64,000 nucleotides of DNA from Theocolax elegans (Eukaryota > Arthropoda > Insecta > Hymenoptera > Cerocephalidae), in NCBI GenBank assembly GCA_026168455.1, contig CM047426.1, forward strand, positions 77,527,986 through 77,591,985, in the 5' to 3' direction. Below the pieces are notes generated by a model. That model saw only the letters and a program-made list of their open reading frames with translations. It was not told the DNA's origin and searched no databases. A program made the translations under genes and the position numbers. This document shows, one piece after another, positions 46,831 through 59,890 of the stretch; position 1 is the first letter of the stretch; every line of letters starts with the position of its first letter.

Positions 46831-49800
46831 GGAATTTTCCATTTTCTGTCATAGCTAGGGAAATGTTGGGAAAGTTTTAGATGTAAGTAACTAAAGGGGA
46901 TATACCGAGAGAACTACTATACTTGGATAAATTACATATCGTATAACAATGCAAGAATCGTCTAAATAAATTATTATTTATTTTTGTGCTTAATTTCTTG
47001 TCCAAATATTTTTATGAGAAAGAAGATTGATGTTAGATTTGTTAAGTAAATTTTAAATCACCAAACAGTATATCCTGATGAGACTAGAAAACCAACATCA
47101 ATATCCTTCTTTAATATAAATAAACAACTATTATTTACAAACACAACACAATGATGTATCTAAGTAATACAACGTAAAATATATACCTATTTTAATAATA
47201 ATTACATTAATTACAATCGTTTACTGTTATTGTATTGTAACTAAAATATTATCATATTAACAAATATGCATTATGTTGGTTCGTATATGTGAAAACAAAT
47301 TATTTCTTATATGGATTCCACGGGTGATAGCATTTTATTTTGAATCAGTTAACAAAATTTTACGACATAATTTATAGAATTCGTCGGTATGATGCGTTAA
47401 GATACTCCCGAATAACTCTAATAATGTTGAATAAAAAAAATTTTGTTGGAAAAACCATTGGTATTCCGTCACACTAGTGAAAATTGAAAGCATTCTTCTG
47501 GGCAATTTCATCTCTAAATGAAACATTTTTCAAGCGGTTCCCGATTAATTAAAGTAGAGGAATAATAAAAAACCGGAGAAATTACTGCGTATAAAATGAA
47601 CGTATGCAATTCTAGCGCGAAAATTTTTGTTCCGCCACCATAAAACACGAACTTTATGTTCGGAAAATATGTCTATAATTGAAAAATAGGTTCATAAACT
47701 ATCTTTCGATGCTTACAAAGTTTTATCCGCTGATACGGTAAATGAGCTATTTGAATTAATTTTAATATTATAAAATTAAGAATAAATATATATATGTAAA
47801 TGTATTATTATATATAATGTATTTAATAGTGGAATAATATTATCACAAGTTACTACTTCCCAGAAGTTTAACGTGACGATATTGAATCAGAGTAAGATCA
47901 GTAATCAAATGCTACAAATGAGGATTCACAGTGTGAGTATATATAATCTTAATCTTACTAGTTACTTGAAAATCTAAAGGAAATTATTCTCCCATTATAC
48001 GTAAAGTGACTTTAATTACTTTGCGAAAGAGAAAATTAAGTTTTACCCGCGTGATTGTGCTAACAGTTTTCCAAAGAAACAGATTATTCTACAAGACATA
48101 CTTGAAAAGTTTTATTAGGATTATAATAATAATATTCTGTATAATATCTATATTCTATATAAATCAACCATGTTTAAGTTGTAGGCACAAGACATCTTAA
48201 CTACTGCAATAATTTATTTATAATCTACTGATCTAGCTATAGACCTTTATATATACGTATACAAAAGATGAATAGTCTTGTAATGTATTACATTTTCAGC
48301 ATAAGTTTTACAATGTTGTAAATTCTAAATAACAAAAGTCAAATTATTTGGTACCCAATAAAATTCAGATTATAATTTAAATGCGATTATAAATGAAATT
48401 ATCTTTAGCCAAATATTAATAACACGTCGATTACCATTAATACGTCAGTAAGAAAAATTGCACGAAACGATTATCTTCCAAAGGAAGTGATGATTCGTAT
48501 AACACATCAACTACGTTAATGAACAACTTAATAATCTACCGTTATTCAAAATGGCCATTTTCGGACTTGCGCCGAGTAAAATTACAATAACGCAAAAGTT
48601 GGTAAACGCGACTTCATTTCTCCCAGCTTTATTGTGGTCAATTTAAATTTCAACTGAGTCTCCGCGTGGGTGATAAAAAGGGTAGTGATAAATTGCGGAT
48701 CCTTCTACTTGAAGTGTTGTTATGAAAATTTTATGTTTATTGCGTTTGACGAACGGTTGATAATGAGTTACATGATAAAGCTATATTTTTAAGTGTAACA
48801 AACTTTATTATTCATTTGGTTTATAGTATTACTTATATAGATCAAGTATTCATTATTTTACTTTTTGAATGGAAAGCATTGGTATATTTATCTTTGTAAA
48901 TCTGATTATAAATACAAAAAAAAATTTTAAGTTATTGCCCAGTTACTTTTGTGAATTTCGCAAGTAATCCATAGGAGACTTTCTTTTGTCGGATATAGAC
49001 TGACTTTTCCATTCCTCCGCTTACTTTGTTTCTTCTCTTCCTCTTCAGTTTTTTTTACTGAACTTTGCTCTTGTTTTTCTTTGGATACTTTAATTCTTTT
49101 TTCCGTCTCAGCTTCTTACAAGTTTCTTTTACTTTAATTCTGTTTGCAACTGTATTCACTTTTTTACGTTTATCACCTCGAGTTAATTGTCTTTCTTATA
49201 GTACTTGTTTTTTTAATTTATTTTTTTTGCATTGTTCAGTCAATTCTTATTCCCAATGAATAATGTCATTTTCGCAGATGTAGGTATAGAATATATTGAA
49301 GCAGATATTAATAAATCAATAATAACAATAACATGCACATTACTAAAATTTTATTTTTGTCAACAAATAATTATCGATTAATACAAGCCATAACAACGAG
49401 TAAATATTTAGCTCAAATCTGATTTCAAGACATCATAGTCCGGTCCTAATGTGGCAATCGTTTTCAGCTCGTAATTCGAATGCGTTGTCGCTAATGGTAG
49501 AAATTTAAAACATTTATATTTTAGCTATTAAACTATCCATTTTTAAGCAATCGGTACAAAAAGGTTTGTTACTAACAATAACGTATTTTATATTAATACA
49601 TTAAAAATTATAAAATGTAAGTTACTTATCCCTTTTCAATTAAATTTATACAAAATTACTATTGTCAATATCAAACAAAGGCTTTCTTAGTAAAATTACT
49701 GTATAGATTCGAAAGTAGTATAGTGCCTATTCAAAGTCAAAATGTAATTTATGTAAATAACAGAATATAATAAATTAAAATTTTAAATTTTATAACGAAA

Positions 49801-50360
49801 TTTAATTGATTTAATCTGAATATTAATGTGGAAGTTGGCTAAAACAGCACCGCGTAGATGTATGTACCAGATATACATTCAACTCCCAGTTTGCTCGTCA
49901 ACACCTACATTCACATGGAAACTCTATAGCCGCAGTTTTACCACTACCAACTGTATCCAAATCCTTAGGCTAGCAACACTAGTATAACTACAATTTTGTG
50001 TGTTGTGTAAGTGGTGTGCCGGAAACATATAGCTCTCTTGAGATCGAGTAAGGAGAGATGCCAAAGATGGATCTTTTAATAAGATTAAAATTATAAAATT
50101 AAAAAATTTATTCTATTCTGTTAAATGTAGTATTAAGAATTCTTAAAACTCATTTAATTTTTTAATCACTAAAATTCATAACATTATTTAAAAAATACTA
50201 TACGACCAACGTTTTGTGATAACTATTAGATTTTTATAGTAAAGAAATTTTATTTGTACTTAATAATATCAATAGTAGATTAATTTTTAAAACACTATAA
50301 TATGCGGAGTAAACTTCTTGAAATCTTTACTATACCTTATATCTATTAAAAGTACTATTA
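46831..50360. other. AT-rich noncoding stretch
   Basis: Nothing coding or repetitive stands out. A pyrimidine-rich segment at about 49015-49130 explains the Phe/Ser-rich 64-aa frame at 49065-49259. A somewhat GC-richer patch lies at about 49830-50070. Confidence 0.5.
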
Positions 50361-50429
50361 AAATTAATGCACTACATTACATTTACCTAACATTTTTGTT
50401 AAAATAAAATCCAACGAAACCCTAAGTTT

Positions 50430-50640
50430 CTTTCGCGATCGTACAGAAGCCGAGGATTGTAAGGTATATATACGTGTAGCAATTTTTTTTACGAAGGTAT
50501 CAACACCAAGTGAGACCGAGGCTGGATTCCCGCACCCCCATATTGGCATTCCAATTTCGGTGACTGGAATCCAGGGATGGCCGAAGGCGTGTCGGTAGTT
50601 GAAGCTGCACTCGGGATACGCACGCAAATGGAGAAACTTA
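50430..50640 (-). other. GC-richer patch with an 87-codon minus-strand frame; possible exon
   Basis: The minus-strand frame (50364-50627) begins with ATG and has a less biased composition (Cys, Trp, His, Pro and Gly spread along residues 1-45) than the AT-driven frames elsewhere. I do not recognise the sequence. Splice borders are not convincing: GTAAG-like and GT-containing sites occur, but phases cannot be tested without a partner exon. It could equally be a conserved noncoding block. Confidence 0.15.
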
Positions 50641-51320
50641 CGTAAATGGATAAAAATTTAGAAAAAAGTAAGATTTACATTTATGCATCTACTGATAGAT
50701 TTATTTTTTTGAATTGCACCTATTTGCCCTTGCTCAAAGTTTATAGCTTTCAAAACTTTCCAATTAGATAAATATTTATATATGTGTCTATTATCCAGCT
50801 AACTAAAATTTTAGAATAATAATATGATTTCCATTAAAAAGTGCATATCAGATTATATGGGGGATCACATAGTTTTTTCGGTCTTTGTGAAAAAATATTT
50901 AGTACATTATTTCGTTTTTTTTTTAATTTAATAAAAAATTTTATGAAACAAGGAATTACATGTGAAATAGACACATAAATATGATAATATTTTTACATGC
51001 ATTTTCCTAATGTATAATTTTATGTGTAATTTTCATGACTTTCTCTATAAGGTTTAAAAGACTGAAATATAGTATTGAGTATTTTTCCTACAAACTTCGA
51101 GAAAACCATATGTATGCTTAATCCATATGGAATATCACATGAACTTATTCTATAGATATAGCCAGCCACAGCGTAATCATCTTATCAATAAATATTCCTA
51201 ACTGTACTGTCAATTTTATTTTTCGATTATCTATCTAGCGAATTTTATTCACTTTTACACAGTCAAATAAATTTTTTACATTAACAATGAGAGACAAATT
51301 TATACCTGAAACTGTTATTT
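50641..51320. other. AT-rich noncoding stretch
   Basis: Nothing recognised. Confidence 0.5.
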
Positions 51321-51740
51321 TTCGCGGTCAACGCTTCAAAGAAGTTTCGGTAATCTTAGAAAAAACAATTCAAAACTCGCCGAACAAGAACAAAGCACTT
51401 GCTCAAGGTATACAAGCTCAAACGTATTTATTCCCTTCTTTCTAGAGTTCTTTGTGCTCGAGTTTTCTGGCTTTCTTATAGCCGCTAGGCAGCTGCGAAA
51501 TCCTTTGAAATCCAAAGGAAGAAGGCGGGTTATATCGCTGGCTCGCGTGCCCACTTTTCCAGCAGATTTTAGCTGTCCGTGCTTCTCACGAAGCTCCTCA
51601 CGTGTCTACGTGTAATAAGTTTTCGCGTCCCTGTTACTTTTTTCTATCCTCCTCCTTTATTTGTTTACGTTTGGGTTGCATTGTTCGGGGTGTCGTGAAT
51701 TTTAAGCGTACTTCGTATTTTGTGCGCCATCTTGCATACT
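51321..51740. promoter_or_regulatory. GC-richer block, candidate regulatory element
   Basis: A patch of raised GC/CpG. The 72-aa minus-strand frame within it (51336-51554) shows no domain. Composition-only evidence. Confidence 0.2.
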
Positions 51741-54700
51741 AAGTGAGAAATGTAACTTTTATTAAAAGCAAAAATTAATTCTGTGAAGACAATATGCGAA
51801 GAAAAATAATAATGAAAATGGTAATAAATCTTTAAATTTCAATATATATAAGAATGTATAATATTATTTGACCTTTCCAACGTTTCAAGTTCGTTCAAAT
51901 AGAATAGACCTATTGATAATATGATAAAGTAACTAACGTAAAACGTCAGTTAATTGTAAAAATGATGAAAAATTAATAGACGTAATAATAACTAATACTT
52001 AGTTATTCAATCAATATAAATGGTAGAACGTAATAAAATTGCAGTAACGAAAGTAAAATCATGACAAATTTTATCCTGCGAAAGTGAATTATAATAACGA
52101 AATTTAATTTAAGTCTAAAATGATTAAAGTGTACGTATCGATTGAAAGTTCAATTCAATTACAGACTTCTAAAAAGTACCTTCAAAGTTACATAAAATAA
52201 CTCGAATATAAGAAATTATAACCTTCCATCCGTTCAATAATAAATAAAATGAAATGTATTAAATTACCAGTAAAATAATTTAATAATAATAGTATGTTAT
52301 TTATTGCGAGTATAATTAACAACCATTACATTACATTTCACTAAAAATGGCATAAAAAAGGTTACGGAAAAATGATTAAAGAATTTCTTGCCTTATCCAT
52401 AAATCAATAAAGATCATTAAGCTCTCAGTGGTAATAAGCTTTTTGTTTAAGTTCAGTTGTACATGAAATCTGTTTCAAGTCCTCTATTTCCGAGATTATT
52501 CTATCCGTCATTTGACGTTTAGCCATCAAACGAAGAAATAATAAAGTGAACGTAGAAAAATGACGGTACTCGATAATTCTGTCCACGTGAATCGCGTAAA
52601 GATGCTTATTACGCCGAAGGTAAATTAAATTTCCTTTGCATGTGCGCTACCTCGGCGTTTTATGACCTTTTATAATACCTCAAATTTTATTTATAATTTT
52701 AATATTCTTTTTAATATTTATGGTTTTAGAATAATTCCGCAATATCGCATAGAATAATAATGCAACGTAAAATGTGTAATTAAATTAAATTAGCTTGGGA
52801 CAGGAAATTCTATTTCGTAGATGAGTAAAATGCTTTTTTACTTTAAAAAATCTCTCAATTTTTTATTGATATCTATAAAAGAAAGTAAACGATACCAAGT
52901 TTTATCAAGCTTTATTTATTCAATGCATTTTAAAGATTATTTGAAGTTCTTAGAACGCTTTTTATATCAACATCGACCGATTTTATCACCTACCAAATTT
53001 TCGTAAGTGAATTTTTCAAAATTTCATCAAACTTTTCTCTTCCACAAAATAGACATCACTTTTACGGAAACTTTGATAGTAAAATTAAAATAAAAATGAT
53101 TTTGCAGTTCTCGTCACAAGGATTAAAATTGTACGCATCTTTTGTATAGTTTTGCGTGCGGAAAGCAAATACATTGTTTTTTAATAATTAATGGTGTAAT
53201 ATTTAATTTATGTAGAAGACAGTAACGAAGAAAAAAAATTCTGTTCATCAAATGATCAATGAACTTTTTATGAAATAAATATATTTTATAAAAAAAAGTA
53301 TTCTATAATGATATAAAATGTTGTGTGAAATTAATATACACATTGTTGTTTGATAATCAAAAACCAAAGATGTAACATAAACCAAAATTTGATGATCAAT
53401 AGTGTACCTATAATGTATTCTTAAAATTTCATTAATAAAGGTCTACGCATAATACAGTACTAATTGAATCCAACGAACCACACACGAGTTTTCGCGTAAT
53501 ATAATTCAGGATTATAGCAGCGGGCCACTCAAATCGCAGTTTTCACGTAGAGCATTAGAGTTGGCCCATTAATTTTGAAATTATCCACCGTTCCAATCGA
53601 GCCACTAACTCAGCCAATTTACATTTCACAATATATGTACATTACCGGCGTAAAGAAAATCGGTAGGCAACTTTCACCCTGATCGCGCAAAATTGAAGCC
53701 TTTTAATGGTAGATAATAACGAGAATGAACTGGTAGTCACATTTTGTTCATACCTTTGAATATCCATTAGTACTATTGGAAAATTTGTCATTGAAGATTT
53801 CTTTTGCATTGGGTAATGACAAGAAAACTAATGGTCAGGATAAAGAAAAATTTCTTCCCCTTTTTCTTTACCATCATTTACTCGAACAGTTCCTTTCATT
53901 TTACGTATAAACCTAAAGTATACGTACAGTTGTAAACTTTGACAATTTCATTCTACATTTCTAAGATTAAATTATTAGTTATAGGAATAATACTTTATGT
54001 TACTGAAAATAATTACACGATTTCGATACACCACACATTGATGTACATTCAACAGAAAAAGCTTGCGTGTGCGTACTTTTTTGTGCTTTAACGTCGACGT
54101 ACACGTTCCCTTTAAAAAAGTTCGTACTATACCTGTACTCACCGATCTCTGGTATATTTGTGTCATGACCCTGATGACCTCGGTACTGTAACAGAAGAAT
54201 ATTTATTTTAATAAAATAAATCTAATTTATAAGTATAATTGTAACTTTTATTTAAAAAGATTTTATAAATAACATCGAAAAAATTAATTAAATGTAAAGT
54301 GAACATGTTTTACTAAATTCGCAGTATTCGATTTATAACTCCAAATATAAGGGATATTAAACATCGAATAATTATTATTTTATTTTATCTTACGTAGCTA
54401 TATATTGATTTCTTTGTAGGCGATTGTAATATTTTACGTGTCGCCCGTCATAAAGATGATATGCTATTGAATATCTAAATTAATTTTTTAAAAAATGACC
54501 AAGAGAAAACGCAGATGTCCACAATTCTTTTTTTAAGTCCTTTATACGATCGTAACGAAACATTTGAATATCTCGCTGAACCACTGACAATTCGCGAAAC
54601 TGATAGTTCACTCGCGTTTCCCTGAATTGTTGCCACATTCAGAGATTTTACGTGAACAAGTTTTAAAACCCTTGCGCTGTTTCAGATGCTTAAAGCGTGC

Positions 54701-57700
54701 TTGAATACCATTGTAATGGCACTGTCGAGTTTAGAGCTTTCGTGCGATATGAAAATGTGGGAGACAAATTGTGACGCGTCGGTATTTTTTTTTATATTCA
54801 ACAAAAGATCTTCATAACCACACATAACCGTGCCCTTTCAGTTAAATATTCAATCAGTTATATAAGGGTAGCAATTGATTTTGACATGAAGTAATTTAAT
54901 GATATAATAGTATAATACGAAGTAATTTATAATTTAATAATTGCGTCTACATTTAATAACACAATTTTTGTTTAAAACGTATAATTGATTTAGCTGACAC
55001 TTAATATTAACCGTACATGGGTGTTGGAAAATTTTCGTTTCTCAACGTGTGAAATAAATAAAATCAGCGCATTAAATTCATTCGGTCGACTCGTCGATGA
55101 CAGAAATATTATTTATTATTTAACGAGTATTCCAAGTGTCGACCGCAACATAAATATTCATTAATATTTATATTTCATTTTCTCTCACGTTATTATTGTT
55201 TGAGAAATTAAAACACAGTTTATTTCAACAACGTTATTCGTTGGAATATCTATGGTTGACTGATCGTCGGAAAAGAGACAGGAAGTAAATGCGCATAAAT
55301 GTTGAAGAAAACCGATCGAATTGAAATTGCAATAATGAAAATTTTAGTAAAACGAAAATTGGTTTATGAAGTATACAACAAAAAAAATAAATATGTAACA
55401 CGAAAATTGTAAAACGGTGCAAGATGTAGAAACTACAGATACAATAATTAAAAAAAACAAATACGAAAGATTACAATTTATTTGCAAAACTTATGTGAAC
55501 TATTTCGTTATTATAGTGTATTTAAATCCATGTATAACAAAGAACAATAACGATCAATAAGACGAATTTTAGCGAGATTTTTGTATTTTTATATTTGTAT
55601 ATTTATTATATCTCACCACAGAAAGTAATTAGCGGATTGTGAGCAGAAATTAAATTTTTTGTACATAAAATTAATATATTAATTTAAAAATTGATAGTCA
55701 ACTACTTTGTATTTTTATTATATGTGCGAAGACGTTTTATTCATTTAGTTTTATTAAGATATAAAATTCAAACGCACTACTTTAATACAACAATTACATG
55801 CCATATAGGATCTTAATGTAGTTTACCAAATTTGCAATGGAATTTGATGAGTTGATGTTCAATAGACATGTTTTAAAGAATTGTATAGTATATTATTTGC
55901 TATTATCTGTCAACTATATTTTTTAGATAAATGGAAGTATTTTAAAGACAAACAAATCAACATTTTTCTCTTCACCTTTTTCGTCAATACGAAATATTTG
56001 ATATATAAATATATGCAGGAGACAGGAGTACTCGACAATTTTGCATTCTCTAAATTGGATTTGATGAAGTCTACGTATATACGAAAAATTGCAAATCACG
56101 AACTGTCAAGCTCTTATTGGTGGCTCGCAATTTAACTTGCAGATACCGACGGTGTGTCGACGACCATAAGTCCGATATTTTATGCATTCTAACAGCGCGA
56201 AATATAGAAGTGGGTGCAAGGTGGTATACCGACCTTGATGTAATGTAACGAAGCACTTAACTCCGCTTTCTACTTCTTGAATTCGTCGCCTCGTAAAATT
56301 GAGATAATAAGCCTTTACGCTCATTTTCACGAAACTTGGTAACTACAGAGCAAGAAAGTTCATTCGTTTGCTAGAAATTTTAGCGTTTCAATTGCTAATA
56401 ACGTGATTACGCACGCGTAAGAATATATTATTTTTTAATTATTTCGAAAAATTCATTTGTTGTAAAACAATAAGGAAAATATAAAAATGCAAGTATTTCA
56501 AATAGTACAAAATTAATACAAGTGCATTTAAAATGCAGTTGACTACAAACATAAAGAAATAAAGGGATGAATCATTAATATTAAATTGAAATAATAATTA
56601 TAATAAATAGTGTATTTAGTAATAAATTGTGATTGTGTAGACTTAATATTTTTGTTACATACAATATTAAAATTAAAGAATTCTTTTGAAAAATATAAAA
56701 CAGTGTTAAAATTAATATTTTAGTTTTAATTATAAATCGTTTATTCAAAAAGGAAAAATTATTCTAAATATAAGAGAAATCTTCAAATTTAAATGTCTAT
56801 ATTTGCATATATTTTCTTATAAATATCTAAAATACTGAAAATACGAGTCATAAAGATTGAGCTTATATATTATTTTGTAAAAAATAGTTCATAGCGTACA
56901 TAAGTAAAATCGAGAAAGGTGGAGGAAACATGATAAAATAATACGACAACGTAAACGATGAAGAAACTACGTTAAATGAAAATAAAAAGGACGATAAATA
57001 TAAATGAAAACGAAGGAAAAATAATGACAAGGAAAACATTGTGAATATCAAAGTTATAACGAAAAAAATGGAAAAACATGAGCTGAGGTGGCATAAAGAG
57101 TCATAAAGTGTTATACAGAGATATTTGTAGTACTTGTTTCTTCACAATATTTGTGTCAAATACATTTCAGAATATAGAAGTAAATCTACACATTGATACT
57201 CTTAATAATAAAACATTTGAACATTAGTTATAGAAGAGAGTAATAATAACTTGATGCAATTAATTTTCTAGTAATTTTGAAAAATCGGTTTTACTAATTC
57301 TACGTACACGCATAAGTGTAAAGAATGCAATGAGATGATCTGTTGCTTCGATCAGTAGTACTCACTGTTTATTAGACATATAATTATTGACGAAATAAAC
57401 TGGTTCAAGCTCTAGTTCCTAGTCTTTCAATTTTTTCTTAACCTTGGTTACAGAATCGTTTTACCTACGGAACACTGCTTTTATATTTTATTATATTTAT
57501 CTTTATCACCATTATTTTAAACTGCCTGAAAAATACCTTTAACAATGTATTATTTTAGAAACATATTAAATTGAATTGCAGTAATCGCTGGCCTGATAAA
57601 TACTTCAATAGAATCTGTATAATTTTAAGCTGCATAAAATAAAATTTTTATCGCGAATTCAGCATATTTATCCACGTGATGTCATGATGGACAATAAAAT

Positions 57701-57930
57701 TCTACCATATCTTTGAGAAGAAACGAAATTATGGACAGATTACGATAAAACTACTAGTAATAATCAAATTTATTACAATCAAAATAATTGTAAGTTGATT
57801 GTTTTACCTTACAAATACATTTTATGCAATATTATATTATTTTTTGTAATTTTCGCATTTATTTTTACACGCGAATAATTTCATTACGTTCTTCACGCAA
57901 CATCGAACTCTATTTCTATATCAGTTAACA
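51741..57930. other. Long AT-rich noncoding stretch
   Basis: CpG-bearing patches at about 52540-52670, 53470-53720, 54550-54790 and 56090-56300; otherwise AT-rich with many short homopolymers. Frames of 60-84 codons in it have Ile/Lys/Phe-biased composition. No gene, RNA or bounded repeat is supported. Confidence 0.45.
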
Positions 57931-58150
57931 ATACACGTGGGTATTGAGAGACAAAAAGAGAGTTAGACAGAGAGCAAAGCACTCAAGTGGTTGGTACATC
58001 GTCTCACGCCGAGAGAATCGATATAAGAGAAATGCTTCAGAACTCGCAGACTCGCGACCTTCCTCGCTTATTTATTTTATTATAAGTGCGGTCGGGAGCC
58101 GTTTGAGCTGTTGGAAAACTAATGTAGGCGGGGCTCACAGGTTCTAAGGG
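57931..58150. promoter_or_regulatory. GC-richer patch, candidate regulatory block
   Basis: Contains ACACGTGG, a purine-rich segment and several CpGs. The 67-aa frame (57944-58147) has no motif. Confidence 0.2.
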
Positions 58151-59640
58151 TTTTACTAATAATAACATTAAAGTACGCTCGAACAAGCTACTTTAAATTG
58201 TGCAGAATCTTGTACAATTTGTTTTATTAATGTAACCTATACATTACACTATATTTATTAACTATAATTAATATATAAAGTTAATAATAATTTATTCAAA
58301 TCTATTGTAAGTTTATAAAAAGTGTGACGTACTCATTAGATATATAAATTATATCATTATTTATTTATATATACATTGAAAAACAAATAATTTATATACG
58401 AGAATGATATTTTATTGGATTGCAAAATAATTAACTCCATTCATTTTATATATCTTCATATGTAACAGTAGAAAATGTTTAGTAATTTCAGTTAAATATG
58501 CATTTAAATATTAACTGACGTTATTCTTTATAATTTTAAGCTATTTATATACTTAAATGTTGTATAGCGCATATATAAAGGTTTAGAACTAGTATTATAT
58601 ATGTAAATTTTTAATCTGAAGATGTTATAACGAAATATCTCATATGAAACATATTAAATAAATTATATATAAATTGTATGTGTTTGTGTGAGTTTGTTCG
58701 TGTGTGTGTGTGTGTGTGCGCGCGCGCGAGTGTGTGTGTTGTAAACTTGTAAATGTCAGCATTATATGCATGAATATCTTATTCTTAAACGAAAGTTCGA
58801 GTTTGATATTATTATAAACGAAAATTGAAATTTGAACGAATCAGCAAAAGTTTCAAAGGTTCATACATATTTTTACGTAATTTTTGTCTGGGGGAGGGAA
58901 TCGAAAAGCAATTTTAGTTAGAGGAAAACTGCTAAAAGTGGAAGTATAAAAAAAGTAAGAGGGGTTCTGAAATTCATACGGAGTAGAGACTCCTCTTTGG
59001 TCTTATCTCAACTAAAAAGTCTTTTTCATATGGGTTCACCAGCATAAACGTTCGCATATTTGAGCTTACATATAGATGTATATACACGTATACAGATAAA
59101 TATGTCACCCGTATTACATATATGTTAAAAGACTACCTCATAAAACTATATTTCCCTACTGTTTTTAAGTGCAAGCAACGGTAATGAAGAATACGAGAGA
59201 GAAATGAAGACAAATAAGGCAAGTTTTTTAAATGTTTGAAAGCTTCTTTTAGAGAATGATTATCGGTATGTAGATTTATTGCTTTCGTATAATATTTCGT
59301 ATATGTTTAGTTATTGACTTGTTATAGAAAAACCTCATTAAAAATATACATGTTTTCTTATTTTGATATTGGATATTGAAGTATTACTGTGGAATTTATA
59401 TTTTTTGAGTTGTCAATTATTCACGAGTTGATACGATATATTTATATTTAATAACTGTACTAACAATCATTATAGTAAAAGAAATATTCACTTTATCGTG
59501 TACCATTAAATTTCGAAAAAGAGTAAAATAGAATTTTATTTTAAAGGGGACACATATAGCTTTGTACGAAGGTACTAAACGTAAACACCTTTTGTTAAAT
59601 TTGAATTTTTCAACCGAAAGAATGAGGAGAAATACGAAAC
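58151..59640. other. AT-rich noncoding stretch with a GT/GC microsatellite
   Basis: Apart from the dinucleotide tract at 58679-58740, nothing recognisable. Confidence 0.5.
58679..58740 (+). repeat. Compound (GT)n(GC)n microsatellite
   Basis: Alternating GTGTGTGTGTGTGTG, then CGCGCGCGCG, then AGTGTGTGTGTT. A perfect alternating purine-pyrimidine core of about 30 bases has the sequence pattern known to favour left-handed Z-DNA. Confidence 0.85.
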
Positions 59641-59890
59641 GGAGAAGAGATCGCCACATCCTCGATTCAGTGAACTGGCAAACTCAACGATCCACATCCC
59701 TACATCCTAGCGCGTTTCACCTGTACACATAGGTCCACATCTATTTGGTATTCAAACGAGCCCCTCGTCGTCTCGCAATAGTCATAACACGCAATTCCGG
59801 ATAGCACTTGTCGTCCGGTTCATCAGTTCGTCATTAGTTGACTTTGCGTCTCCGCGGACCTAACTAAGCGTTTCTACGGTATAACTGCTT
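59641..59890. promoter_or_regulatory. CpG-bearing patch, candidate promoter or enhancer
   Basis: Includes TCAGTT initiator-like sequence at 59822-59827 and CTCCGCGGAC about 30 bases downstream, but spacing does not fit a standard downstream promoter element. Composition and weak motif evidence only. Confidence 0.2.

Noticed and set aside
59822..59856. Initiator plus downstream promoter element
   Set aside because: TCAGTT is present but the CGGAC-like motif is several bases out of the required spacing; kept only as a CpG patch.
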